Assembly: GCF_000003815.2 (NCBI RefSeq)
Contig: NC_049980.1
Location: forward strand, 22,581,249 to 22,645,248
DNA from: Branchiostoma floridae
Taxonomy: Eukaryota > Chordata > Leptocardii > Amphioxiformes > Branchiostomatidae
Length of the DNA stretch: 64,000 nucleotides
Reading direction: 5' to 3'
Part shown: positions 34,278 through 45,846 of the stretch, piece by piece
Numbering within the stretch: the stretch's first letter is position 1
Layout of the letters: each line of letters opens with the position of its first letter
Notes under the pieces: generated by a model
The model's database searches: none
Seen by the model: only the letters and a program-made list of their open reading frames with translations
What the model was told of the DNA's origin: nothing
Position numbers and translations under genes: made by a program

Positions 34278-34359
34278 TCACGTGACCCCATCAATCTCGC
34301 AGCTCCTAGATTTCGACCCTGACCCCGTTCCAAGTTCTGGTAAGTTTGTGTGTACAAAC
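34278..34359 (+). promoter_or_regulatory. Conserved proximal promoter/5' UTR of DMGDH gene 3
   Basis: CACGTGACCCCATCAATCTC and neighbouring sequence match 17149-17228 upstream of gene 2. The CACGTG hexamer is an E box (bHLH-ZIP site) and is complete only in this copy; gene 2 has TACGTG. Confidence 0.45.
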
Positions 34360-37300
34360 ATGGCGCACTCTGCAGCAGCCAGGTGTGCAGGTGTGTCCCG
34401 TTTGTTACCGTGGCAGTGTCGGCCACGAGCTCACCTGTCCACAACAGCGTTTCATCTGAGCAGCGAGAAGAACAACAGGTCAGTGGCTAGTTCGTAGTGC
34501 CAGGCCGTTTGCCGCTGACGGCATTTCTAAAGGGTGGATCGAGGATATATACGTTAGCACACGCAACTTGTAATCAAAGACAGCCAAGTAACAATAACAG
34601 CCAGTGTAGTCAACTTCTCAACCTGCCTGCAAAATGAATTATTGCAAGCACAATGACAACACCCCTTACCCCTACCGACCTGTGGTGTAGCAGTGTTGTT
34701 TTGACCGCTGGTTGCCCCTTGTTAGTCTCTACTAGACATGACTACGCTGGCTGTTATAGCCGGGGGGGGGGGGGGGGGTTGCTACCAGAGGAGTTGACCG
34801 TCCACGCAGCCGGAGGGGGAACATATCTGTGCTCGGGAAGAAGTGATATAAGTTTGGGCCCCCTAGCAGCTACTTTTGGGATAGCAGGGGCATTTTTGTC
34901 AAAACTTTTCGAAGAGGATTAACTCAAGAAAGGAAGAACGGATATCTATGATTTTTGGTATGTAGGTAGCGCAGACAAAGTTGTCAAACAAATGAAATAC
35001 AAATTATGCAAAATATGACTACTTTTGCATAATAAAAAGAATTTTCTATCATAGCCGTTTTTTTCGATGTAGCTCTTATCCCGGACATGATATGGTCTTG
35101 ACATTTGGGTGACAGGTAGCTGTTGACGTCAATACACGGTGAGGCAGCCCACTTACATCTAATTTTGAAACTGTAGGGACATTTTTGTCAAAACAGGATA
35201 ACTGAAGAACGGAACAACGGATTTCCATCATTTTGGAAATGTATGTAGTTTTGGAAAATATGTGAATGATGATATGCATATTATGCAAATGAGGACATAA
35301 TTTTCATACTTAAAGAGAAAATTGTATAATTCTATTGTTTTCCGTAGCTGGACATGTTATTCATGGCAGGTGGGACATGAACAGGTACCAAACATACAAA
35401 ACTGGCAAAGTCGCTTTATAATAAACGATGGGAACTTAATACTTGTGGCATGCGATAGTTAGTTGAAGATGAACATCACCATGCATAAAATCTATTTCAT
35501 GGAGGTATTGGGTCGCCGAACTCTAGTTAAAATTCGCATGTCGCTCCAACATATACAGTTAGGAATGTGGAGTAATATTTGTATTAATCAGCCAATAAAC
35601 TTAGCATTCCATAGATATATTCTAAACGAGAAAGTCCAAAGGTCCCTCTGTGACAACACTAACGCTAAACAGCAACCCAACACGCCCCCAGCTACGGGGA
35701 GGTCAGTCTTTTGGTGCCAAGAAATGTCGGGAACGAGGTGATGTAAACATACATACACATATACATGTACACGTGCATGTCAAAGTACAGTATACGCAAG
35801 GTCACTTAAATAGCCAATCACAAACCAAACCAAACAAGGCTTGGGCACGTGTGAATCACTCTGTTTGAAAGTACTTAACAGCTCAGTATACTTTACGCCA
35901 GGTTATTTCTACACGTCCAATGGCCTGATACAGACATACTCCCCACATAACAGTTACTCAAGCAGCAGGGCGTTTCAGCTAGCATCATCTACCTTTCAAT
36001 GTTGACACCGATAGAGACATAGTATTATATCAGTATTACATAGTAATATTTTTTTCTCAAATTAGGCCATGTTGATTTTATTATATGGATGACATCCTCC
36101 GGGAGTCCAAAACTGATGCGAGCGAGCGAATAAAAAAAAAGTTTGGCCAAAAAAAAAAGTTGCCTTCAGTATGAAATCAAAGTGGCCAGGAAGGTTGAAC
36201 AGGACTAAACGCACAGAGTATGGTATACCAACAGTTAGTTGTAGGGACCAGTACATCATACGGGTGCAAAACATTTTTTTTCTTCTTGGACCAATCCGAA
36301 AAAAACAGACCTGAAAAAAACAACAGAGGAACAGGTCTCGCCAATTACAAAATGGACACACTATATCGTCAGCCATTTGGGGTCTAACCGGGGGGCCAAG
36401 AAGACAACAAGAGCGAAGTCAAGTAGAGTTTAAGTTTCTACAGTCAAAGGTACAGAGACAGTTAGCCTTTATTACATGGTGATGGGATTTCAAATTGCAG
36501 TGGGAGTCCAATAATCCACCAAACAGATTCCTTTGTAGCAAAATTGACCAATTACCATTGTTTTGAGTATTGCCAGTTCTCAAGTTTCCGCAGACAATCA
36601 GGTCCAGGTTCATGTCCAGACCTGGAAATGATCCTCTGGACCTAAATTTTCTGTATTGGTACCTCCCCAACCAACAATAGATTTTTCTTTCTTTCTGTCC
36701 TTTCACATCTTATTCTTTGACTTTAGATTCATTTTGGCACTCTATGGCATTAGTTATCTGTTTTCTGATACTTTTTTTTCAATCAACGGAATATTTGTGC
36801 CCATTTTAAAGCTGCTTTGCACAATTTATTGTGTGGTCGAAAACTTTTTTTTTTTGGAAATGGCCGAAAATTGGTGCGAGCGCGGATGTCATCCATATAA
36901 TCAAATCAACGTAGCCTTAGGTAAATGGGAGGAATCGCAAAATCTACTGTATCGTGTAGCTGTTTGACAGTAGTACACATAGTGGGAAATTCGGACTTCT
37001 TAATAGTCCAAGTCCTCAGACATATCAAAACGAAGACGTTCCCTCCACAGGACGACATCAGAACCGCTCAGCAGGCGGCTGAAGGATGAGGCAAACACAG
37101 TGATCATAGGGGGCGGGGTGGTCGGGACGGGACTGGCCTACTGTCTGGCTAAGGCAGGACAGAAGGACGTTGTGCTGCTGGAGAAGACAGAGTTAACCGC
37201 TGGTTCAACATGGCACGCCGTAAGCAACACTCAGAACTTCCAACCTGTTTGAATTACTTGAATTCAATGATTGATCATTAAAAGAGACTGTATGGTTTCA

Positions 37301-40300
37301 ACCCACTGACATGTAAAGTCTTGGGTGGGGTTCACGATCGCGGAGTTTGTAATTATTCTATAATCTACTAGGCGGAGATGCAGCGAGCATGCAGTGGATA
37401 TCTTCTGGGTGGCTGGTAGTTCTCTGGTAGGCTGACGTAACGATTGCCCACAGAAGGACTACGTGATAAGAACATGGCGCCAGCAATCAGGAAACATAAA
37501 AAAAAATGCTAAAAAAATTAGCCATGATATAAAATCGCCAGCCACCCTGAAGAACATAGACGGCAATTTGCGATGCACAGAACGTCGTAAACGGGTGCTA
37601 GACTTTGCAATCTTCAGTCGAACAGAATCAAATCTTGTAAAACAGTTTTCAAAAAATATTCAAATACAATTCAATCTCTACAACTGGACAAAAGCAGAGA
37701 TTTTATCTAGTTGTAGATATTGATTTGTATTTGAATATTGTTTATATAACAACAACAACCTAGATGCCTAAACTATAAACTTCATAAACGTATCCTTTAT
37801 ATTGAATATAAAATCAGGAACACAAACGTCAAAGCTGACACTAATGTAATAATTGTGTTCTACGTCGCAATGGGTTGCCGATCTAATCTAGACTTAGTGG
37901 ACTCATCCGCATAGATCTTTTAGCTTTGACCATCAGTCGGTGTCATGAGGACTGAGAAAGCTTTGATATAATCTGTTCTATTCCAGGCTGGACTCACCAC
38001 GTACTACAACCCGGGCATCAACATGAAGAAAGTCCACTGGGAGAGCTTCAAGGTATTCAAAGAGGTGGAGCGAGAAACTGGTCAGGTGAGCTCTGCTCAG
38101 GTCATCATTCGGGCGTTAACAATAACACTTTAAAACACCTCTGAGTTTGAAGCACTATCACGATTTTCTTACCAATCTGATGATGCTCATAATGCCTTTT
38201 GTATCATGATATGATTTAAGTTTGCAGTTCAAAGCCAGGAGGTTGTAGATGAGCATCGGCTGACGTTGTTTCGATCATGATCAATCTTGTTCTCAGCTAT
38301 ACTTTGTCAATATGACTATAAAAGTGCACTCTCACTGCACTTGCGTCGAGCTTGCGTCACTGCGGGGTTCGTCCACTGCGTCACTTTTTTGTTTTTTCTT
38401 CGATTTTTTATAATTTAGATATTGTGTAATACGTAAAAGTATGACTTAGAAGACGACAAAATACACAAAAAGTAAGAAAATTCGTTCTTTATCTTTGAAA
38501 TTCGTTGAGTACATGTATCTTTCGAACCCCGCAGTGACGCAAGCTTGACGAAAGTGCATAGTGACTGCACCGTAACAGATCGTTACTCTCCAAGCAGAGG
38601 TTTAGGCTCCGGCTGTTTTTTAACGTTTTTTAACTAGGCCGGACACAACGAAAAAAAATGACAAAATAGAAAGCCCGATAAAAACGACTAAAAAAACGTT
38701 AAAAAACAGCCGGAGCCTAACCTCTGCTTGGAGAGTAACAGATCGTGTCCTTGTGGCTTCTTTCAGGATGTGGGTTTCCACGGCCCGGGAACCATCAGAC
38801 TGGCCTCCACTCCTGAGCGGGTGGACGAGTTCCGGTACCAGATGCAGCGGCAGGGCTGGCACGACGCGCCGCAATGGCTACTGACTCCGGAGGAAGTACA
38901 TGAGATGCACCCGCTGCTAAACATAGACAAGGTAAGGTATACATACGTGTATGACAGGACTTGGACCACCTGTTAGTACAGTTATAGCTATGGTTGCATT
39001 TGGAGTCAATCTCGACACGGCAGACACAGATAACAAACTGTGGTATTTGATGGTAAAGCTGTCATAAAACAGCACCAGGTGTTCACCAAGGAATGATCCT
39101 TGGACCATTACTCTCTCACTTTTGTATATAAAATGGCTTACCAGACCAGCATAAGTACAACGGGACGCTGTTTATGTGCCCTAGGTTCTGATGGGCCTGC
39201 ACAACCCCGGGGATGGCCACATCGACCCCTACTCACTCACCCAGGCCTACGCCATCGGTGCCCGGATGTATGGAGCGGATGTCTATCAACAGACAGGAGT
39301 GACTGGGATGAGCATGCGCCGTGATGGCAGCTGGAATGTGGACACGCAGCACGGCACCATCCATGCACAGAAAGTAGTCAACGCTGCAGGTACGCGGGGG
39401 GAAATTGATTATTGTGAGAACACTCACCTTCAGTTGTATTGAAATTTTTTCGCTCTTACTCCAGAGAGTACTCTTCCACCCTCACCTTTGATTCCCTTCT
39501 TTAGCAGTAGATATCGTTCCTGTCTTTCAGGATTTTGGGCTCATGAGATCGGCCAGCTGTGCGGTCTGGAGCTTCCTCTCGTCACCGTGCAGCACATGTA
39601 CGTGGTGACGGGACCGATCCCCGAGGTGAAAGCCAGAAAGACGGAACTGCCCGTCATCCGCGACCTGGAGGCGTCGTACTACGCGCGCCAGGAGCGGGAC
39701 GGGCTTATTATCGGCCCGTACGAGAGAGCGGAGTTGATGAAGATGCAGAACCACTGGGTGAGCGACGGGGTTCCTCCAGGTACGCGTACTATTCAATTTC
39801 TGGAGATCTAGCATGGGTGTCCATCCTATCTAATTTACCGGGACTGTCATAGTCACATTGAAGGAGGCTAGTATGGGAGAGCTAAGTAGTAAACTAGTAA
39901 AGCCAGTAAGCTAGAAAGGATGGCACCCAGGCTACCGGAGATCACTCTAGACCGCCAAACGGGTTTATGTCGTTTCTTTCTTTTCTAGAAAAGATATACT
40001 TGCTGAAAATTAGGAACTCAGACTTTAGGACCTGCTTGCCTGATTATAAATCGCGCTTATGGTGACGATCCAACTAATGGGATCTCTTTGAGACCGTTGC
40101 TGTCCCTTTACGTTACGTATAGCATATTAAGTAAAGTGTCACAGACTAGAAAGATGTCCGTATGTAGAACTGAACGTTGAAATGATTAGTTCGCTGTCTC
40201 CATTTCCTTTAATCACGTCTTTTTAAATCTCGTCGACAAAGAAGTCGCACGCGAGGTAACTAGACTTTAAACTCAGAGATGGACACTGCCTAGGTCTGTA

Positions 40301-42956
40301 TAACGCTTCTGCAATCGGAAGAGCTTTCTTGGCATAGTTATGAGTAGATATTGACCCCCTCTCTACTTCAGGTTTTGGAAAAGAGCTGTTTGAGTCGGAC
40401 CTGGACAGGATCTCGGAGTACCTGGAGGCGGCTATGGACATGATTCCGGCGGTCCGGAACGCGGACATCACCCGGGACGTGTGCGGGCCCATCACCTGCA
40501 CACCCAACCACCTGCCGCTCATCGGACCCTACATGGCACCTGGGCTGCGCAACTACTGGCTGGCTGCAGGCGTCTTGTATGTGCGCTTTGTTTGTTTGTA
40601 TATTTTGAAATTGACTTGTCAATATTTGTTACTAATGCATATTATTAAGTAAGAGAATTTATTAAGATTTATTTTGCATTTCCGCTGTACGTTTCGTTGC
40701 TTTAATAAAGCTTCTGTTAACTTATATTCCATGTTTGGAACTCAAAAGTTTGTTTTCATAATCTACTGTCCAATTTGATTGGATTTGTTTGAATTTGTTC
40801 TGACAGCGGCGGAGTGATACACAGTGGAGGTTTGGGGAAATACCTCACACACTGGATCATGAACGGGGAACCGCCCTACGACCTCACAGAGTTGGATCCG
40901 AATAGGTAACAAATTGTAGATCCACTCTCTTATTTGTAAATATTTTCAATAAGTTTGTAGTGCAATGGCAACAATATTGAGGCTCTTATTTCACAACCAA
41001 AATTTGAGCTTATCTAGACCGTCGTCTGCTGTCTCACTCAGGCATTTACAGCGGTCTTGAGTAGGAGGTTGTCGAAACTTCGGCACTAGTTCAAATTTTT
41101 GTTATGAAATAAGAACATTGCAATTAGCTAGGTTAATACACGCTTCGGAACGGGAAAAATGATGCCTTGCTAACATTTTTATAGGGTTCAACGTCTCTGT
41201 TGATGGTACGGTGTAATATCTTCCAGGTTTAGTGAATCGTGGTGCAACAGGAACTTTGTTGCGGCAAGGTGTAGAGAATCGTTCGGGTTCAACAACATTA
41301 TCATCTGGCCCAAGGACGAGCGTCCGGCCGGGCGACCCACGACTCGTGTGAGCGGCATCTACCAGACTCTCCTGGACAAGGGTGCAGAGATGGGCTTCCA
41401 CTCCGGTAACAGCGGCTCAGGATTGTTTGCCATGCATTGCATTATGTGCAATCTCAATAAATCCAATTAAACTAAAAGTCATGCGGATTCGTGAGTTACA
41501 CTCCATAGTCTACTTTTGTTGTTTGTTATATACATCTAATCATAATTCCAGGCTGGGAGCAGCCCAACTGGTTTGCTAAAGAAGGTGACACACCCGGCTA
41601 TCGTCCCAGCTTCAGGCGCACAAACTGGTTCCATCCGGTCGGGAGGGAGTGTGAACTGGTTCTATCCAGGGCCGGGGTCATAGACCTGACACCATTCGGA
41701 AAGTTCGAAGTCAGCGGTCCGGATGCGGCGTCGCTGCTGGACTACCTGTTTGTTAACGAATTACCACAGGTGAAGTATGATTGCCGTGTGTAAATTTAGA
41801 TCCGTGAACCATGTACTTTTATTTTATAAAAGCGAACGAATTTTGAGGGATGTATAAGCCATCGATAACTTTTCCATATTTTAAATACCATATCAGTATG
41901 GATTGCGCTCCTATCAATTTCCTTTAAAACTGCAGATCCTACCTTAAGATAACAAGTTGAGGAAACGAACATCGTGGAAACAACGAAAGATTTAAGTATT
42001 TAGAAGTCTGATAATTTCAAAAATTCAGAAATTACAAATCGGAGATGTTGTTCACTATTTTTAATTTACTGTTTCTTATTGTATATACATGTATATGGTT
42101 TTATGTTGTAGATTTCAACGCTATTCAGGCTGCTACTATGTCTGCTATGTTGAAATCAATAAAGGATGATGAATGAAAAGGATAATGAATTGATCTCTTT
42201 GAGTGTTGTCTTGTTTTTTTCTATTATTTACTTCACTTAATTAAGTACTTGGAACCGTGTTTCTCTAGGTTGGGAGAACGCGCATCAGCCATATGTTGAC
42301 CACTAGTGGGGGCGTGTATGCGGAGATGACGGTTACCAGGCTCGGACAGGACCACTTCTTCCTCGTCACGGGATCAGGCTCCGAGCTGCATGATCTCAGG
42401 TAAATCTCCAGGGGCTATCAAAGTCGTCTTAGTGGAAATTAAAGGAAAGTTTTTAACTGTTCTCCTATAGGGGTTGGTAAAAGCTGTCGAGGAGAATCAA
42501 TTGAATGGCATTTACTGAATCATTCCTCTTTAAGCAGCATGCGTCACTACGGAGATTTTTATCAAACAGAACCTGCTACGAACGTTTTTGACGTTTTGTG
42601 TGGCTTACGCCGAGATATTTGATCGTAATGGAGTGTGGATAAGACTATCAAGATGTCCGAATTATTATCTCAAGATGGATAGAGAATCATGTGTGGAAGG
42701 GCGGCTACGACGTCACCATAGCTAACGTCACAGACGACATGGGCGTGTTGGGGATCGCGGGTCCTCGGTCCAGGGACGTCCTGGCCAAGTTGACCTCAGG
42801 TGACCTGAGCGAGGAGGGGTTCAAGTTCCTCAGCTGCCAGCAGCTCAGTCTGGGTGGGGTTCGCGTCAGAGCCGTTAGGATATCGTACACAGGTAAGCCC
42901 TTATGTCAACAAACAAATAAACAAACAAATAAATAAACATGTCATGAATGTCACTG

Positions 42957-43000
<44 letters not shown>

Positions 43001-44712
43001 CGCGTGTATGTGTATGTGCGTGCGTGCGTGTGTGTGAGTGTCTGTCTGCGTGCGTATATGTGTGTATTTGTCTGTGTGTTTGTGTTTGTGTGTGACATTT
43101 TCTCCTAACATTACCCATGAACTGTAGTCACGGCCACCGCTTTGCAAGACAACAGTAAGTATCATGGACAATGACATTGATTCAAAACGTTAACTAACCA
43201 TCACGTCTGTTTCCAGGTGAGCTGGGCTGGGAGCTGTACCACGCCAGAGAGGACACAGCCCGGCTGTACGAGGCCCTGATGTCGGCAGGACAGGAGTTCG
43301 GGCTGGGGGACTTCGGCACCTACGCCATGGGCTCCCTCAGGCTGGAGAAGGGCTTCAGGGGGTGGGGGGCTGAGGTGAGAGAGAAGGGGCTGGGGTGCCT
43401 CGGGGTATGAGCTGAGGTGCTTCAGGGGGTGGGGGGCTGAGGTGAGAAGGGAAAAGACATCTTTTTCATGGGGTGCGGGGTAGAAGGGGCAGGGCCCAGG
43501 GTATTATCAGTATATATAAAAGTTATGCATTTTTTTTCGATCGATTGTCGCGATAGATTTTTGGCGATGCATTTTTTTCATGACGTTAATTGGCACAGCT
43601 TTCTTCTTACGACATTGTTATGAAGAACTTTTGTTGTTATTAGTGCAAAGAGAATAGGCTTTCGTGTCTGACTACAGACATTTTGGACACCTATAACGGC
43701 TTCAAGAATTTGTCTGGCTTTGGCCAATATGCAATGGTTTTAGATTAATGCATTCTTGAACTGTTGCTCATTTCAGATGACAGTGGACAACAACCCTCTA
43801 GAAGCAGGTCTTGACTCCTTTATTAAAATGAACAAGGTACATGTAGATCAGGACATAACTCTAAAAGCACAACAACCCCTCTTAGATTTAAACACTGTAT
43901 ATGGAAAGCTCTCATTATAATTGGCTGAGAGGAAGTAGTCATGTAATGATTGGCGTCGTACGCTTTCGCCTTAACCTCTACTGTAGATACTATTATAGAC
44001 ACTATAGACGCTACAGTAAACCAGATATATGTAATAGTCAGTATGTCTAGAATATTTTCGTAGATTTACAGATATTTCGGTTCATGTCAAGGTCCATTTG
44101 TATTGTCAGGGCTAGTTCTTTGTAATAGCCACAGGTAGGCAGGTTGTACGTGCTGATTATGACCAGCCAAACCAATAAATAAACACTGTGGTGTTTTTGT
44201 ACCGTGTACAGCCTGCAGACTTTATCGGTAAGCAGGCTCTGCAGCAGCTGCAGCAGGAGGGACTGACCCGGAAGCTGGTGTGTCTGACTGTGGAGGTGGA
44301 GGAGAACGGTCCTGATGCTGAGGGCAACGAGACCATCTGGCACCAGGGGAAGGTCAGTAACCCCCTGTCATCAGAGCTTGATCATGTTCAGTCCATGCAA
44401 ATCGGGAAATGTAGTCATTCACGTACAGCTTCACCCACTTGTTCGTTAATTCGTTCATTCAATCATTCATTCAACCAACCAACCATCCATCCATTCATTC
44501 ATTCACTCACTCACCCATGCATTCATCTCTCATTTGAAAAGGTGGTTGGCTTCACGACGTCGGGAGCGTACGGTTACCAGGCGCAGAAATCCCTGGCTCT
44601 CGCCTACGTCCCGCTGCATCTCACTCAGCCGGGAACGGTGGTGGAGGTGGAGTTGCTAGGGAGCCGCCGCCCAGCAACGGTGCAGCAGGGACCGCTGGTC
44701 CAGAAGCCATAG
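34360..44712 (+). CDS. Dimethylglycine dehydrogenase-like protein (tandem copy 3)
   Basis: Exons: 34360-34478, 37051-37219, 37987-38085, 38767-38931, 39185-39389, 39531-39779, 40372-40576, 40807-40905, 41227-41405, 41552-41769, 42269-42399, 42675-42892, 43217-43374, 43777-43836, 44212-44352, 44542-44712; 861 aa. The leader ([20 protein letters not shown]) looks mitochondrial. Kept features: [23 protein letters not shown] with the FAD-linking His95, AGLTT, the equivalent of human His109 (His113), DPYSL, GPYE and VIHSGG. It therefore looks more catalytically typical than copy 2. Changes shared with copy 2 are YYNPG for FHPG, VFGG (VFAG in copy 2) for FGYG, and IWPK for GYPK. The protein ends QKP, about 20 residues before the basic tail of copies 1 and 2 and of human DMGDH. 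Intron 15 (189 bases) has no stop and a length divisible by three, and its acceptor lacks a good pyrimidine tract. Confidence 0.88.
34840..35528. repeat. Dispersed repeat ending GGTCGCCGAACTCTAGTT (copy B)
   Basis: Second copy of the repeat at 32560-33145, in intron 1 of gene 3. It shares the GGGCCCCCTAGCAGC words, ATTTTTGTCAAAAC, and the 3' end TTTCATGGAGGTATTGGGTC then GCCGAACTCTAGTT. The left boundary is not sharp. Confidence 0.5.
36063..36922. mobile_element. Inverted-repeat element in intron 1 of gene 3
   Basis: The left end has TTGATTTTATTATATGGATG then ACATCC, and the right end the reverse complement GGATGTCATCCATATAATCA then AATCAACGTAGCC. GCGAGCG words lie just inside both ends. The interior has A- and T-runs and the word CCAGGAAGGTTGAACAGG also found at 16675-16890. 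No target duplication is clear and no protein is recognised. Confidence 0.6.
38324..38570. mobile_element. 247-bp MITE in intron 3 of gene 3
   Basis: Terminal inverted repeats of about 48 bases start GTGCACTCTCACTGCAC (left) and end TGCATAGTGACTGCAC (right). Both contain GCTTGCGTCACTGCGGGGTT in one orientation or the other. Gene 2 lacks it at the corresponding site (18729-18745). A possible TAA target duplication flanks it. Confidence 0.75.
38584..38737. mobile_element. 154-bp MITE with 9-bp target duplication (gene 3 intron 3)
   Basis: Ends TACTCTCCAAGCAGAGG and its reverse complement, continuing as GGCTCCGGCTGTTTTTTAAC, form terminal repeats of about 50 bases. ACAGATCGT flanks both sides (38575-38583 and 38738-38746) and occurs once at the uninterrupted site in gene 2 (18735-18743). 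This is a well-supported recent insertion. Confidence 0.9.
40997..41102. mobile_element. Decayed copy of the intron-8 inverted-repeat element (gene 3)
   Basis: AAAATTTGAGCTTATCTAGA on the left and TTGTCGAAACTTCGGCACTA then GTTCAAATTTTTG on the right correspond to the element at 21015-21162 in gene 2. It is shorter and more diverged. Confidence 0.45.
42955..43097 (+). repeat. (GT)n microsatellite in intron 12 (gene 3)
   Basis: A long GT tract interrupted by GC and AT steps. It is homologous in position to the tract at 29181-29275 in gene 2. Open frames read from it are artefacts. Confidence 0.9.
43375..43450 (+). repeat. G-rich repeat of the exon-13 donor in intron 13 (gene 3)
   Basis: After the true donor at 43374/43375, the words CTTCAGGGGGTGGGGGGCTG then AGGTGAGA recur near 43421-43447, the same decoy-donor arrangement as in genes 1 and 2 but with one repeat. 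Confidence 0.6.
44440..44526 (+). repeat. Tetranucleotide repeat (ATTC/AACC/CATC) in intron 15 (gene 3)
   Basis: Runs of CATTCATTCA, AACCAACC, CATCCATC and CACTCACTC fill most of this 189-base intron. The repeat accounts for the absence of stop codons in the frame continuous with exons 15 and 16. Confidence 0.85.
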
Positions 44713-45033
44713 ATTCTTTGGCGTCCATTTACGGCAATGTTGATCCGAGGCCACTTATTGACACTTTGGCACAGAGACAGAAATATTACATGCTTTTGTT
44801 CAAAGGGGCCCTATAAATTGCTTCCTGGCATACAAATGTTCATAATTCTATGGAAATCCTGTGAAACTAGTGAATACCTATGGTCGTCCTTACAAGCCAA
44901 TAAGTTACAAACCTCTGGAAAGACAACATAGTTGATTAAAGTCTTGCTTTAGCCTTGGCGTGTCTTGAAACATATCTGCCGTTTGAAAAAGAAGCTGATC
45001 GATGGAGGATATTAAAGGATTGTCAAAGAGCCC

Positions 45034-45231
45034 TTGATCAGGACAGGACACATGTCCAATAATGCTTCACACCTTCTTCAGAACGATCTGAACATCCTGG
45101 AAGAATGGCAAAGGAAATGGCTTATGAAGTTCAATCCTGACAAGTGTTATATGATGCACACAATGAACAAACGAACCCCAGATGTATCCCCTTACCAGTT
45201 CTGTGGTCAGACATTATCAAGCACAAAAACC
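45034..45231 (+). pseudogene. Fragment of a LINE-type reverse transcriptase
   Basis: The open frame reads LQNDLNILEEWQRKWLMKFN followed by PDKCYMMH, which matches the conserved region after the catalytic YADD motif in non-LTR retrotransposon reverse transcriptases. Nothing of the catalytic core is visible upstream, and downstream the frame is interrupted by the element starting at 45232. It is a dead fragment. Confidence 0.7.
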
Positions 45232-45523
45232 TAGCCTCTACCAGACTCCGCGAATCGGTTCATAATACCACACTTTTTCATAGTAGACACTTTTCTGCAC
45301 TATGGGGATATAAACACGGTAATTAAAAGGCTCTGAGTGGCCGGAGTGGTAGTGGCCATGTTCTAACTGCCCATAGTAGCCCTCGTTTAATGTTCTAACT
45401 CTTACAAATTGGAGAAAACGAGTCAATAGTACATTAGGGGTCGGCCGGCTAGACGAGTTATTTGACTGTATTTCTCCATTTACTACTATTAGGCCACCGA
45501 TCCGCGGAGCCTGGTAGAGGCTA
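45232..45523. mobile_element. 292-bp MITE with 28-bp terminal repeats
   Basis: The left end TAGCCTCTACCAGACTCCGC then GAATCGGT is mirrored by the right end ACCGATCCGCGGAGCCTGGT then AGAGGCTA, with 2 mismatches in 28. The insertion cuts the LINE fragment at 45034-45231. No clear target duplication longer than TA. Confidence 0.8.
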
Positions 45524-45689
45524 CATATGTACCACTCGGTACCCAACCCCACCCCAGGCATGTGAATATTGGTCTGTCCTTTGAAACGTCACTCTGAATT
45601 ACAACTCACGGCCTTTGGCTATGTCACGGGAGGGTAAGGGTTTGATGGATACCACATTGTTTAGGTACTAAATCTGACCTGCATCTGAT

Positions 45690-45846
45690 GTGAAGGGTTC
45701 CTGCTGCCACACACAAGCGGTCCGGAAGTTGCTGCGACACAGCACAGTTGAAGACTCGTCCTCAGCTCCACGAGTTCACAGTATATTTCTGCACGTACAG
45801 AGCCCGTGTTTAATCGTACGACTGGAAGCTCTCCGACTGTAAACAG
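45690..45846 (+). other. Possible 5' noncoding exon of the SLC10 gene
   Basis: A GC-richer stretch ends in a strong donor (AAACAG then GTGAGTAC at 45847). A usable acceptor (CATCAAAATTAG, ending at about 47096) lies 17 bases before the ATG at 47114. The pairing is an inference from splice signals only. Confidence 0.3.

Larger units (their letters stand above)
31640..34359. other. Spacer between DMGDH genes 2 and 3
   Basis: The first 0.7 kb resembles the 3' UTR of gene 1. It is followed by a dispersed repeat (about 32560-33145), a duplicated 5'-flank block (33290-33480, similar to 16420-16560) and a degenerate GCCGAAC/AGCCGAC array (about 33485-34230). No gene was recognised; open frames at 33874-34241 come from the repeat array. 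Confidence 0.6.

Noticed and set aside
42854-43177. Cys/Val-rich and Thr/His-rich open frames
   Set aside because: They are translations of the (GT)n microsatellite.
958-44712. Sarcosine dehydrogenase (SARDH) or PDPR instead of DMGDH
   Set aside because: These relatives share the architecture, but signatures such as [33 protein letters not shown] and [11 protein letters not shown] agree better with DMGDH.
17229-44712. Genes 2 and 3 as the two alleles of one gene placed in tandem by the assembly
   Set aside because: Their introns differ strongly, each has private insertions, gene 2 has a gene-1-like 3' end, and coding differences are many. The possibility cannot be excluded without long reads, but real paralogues are more likely.
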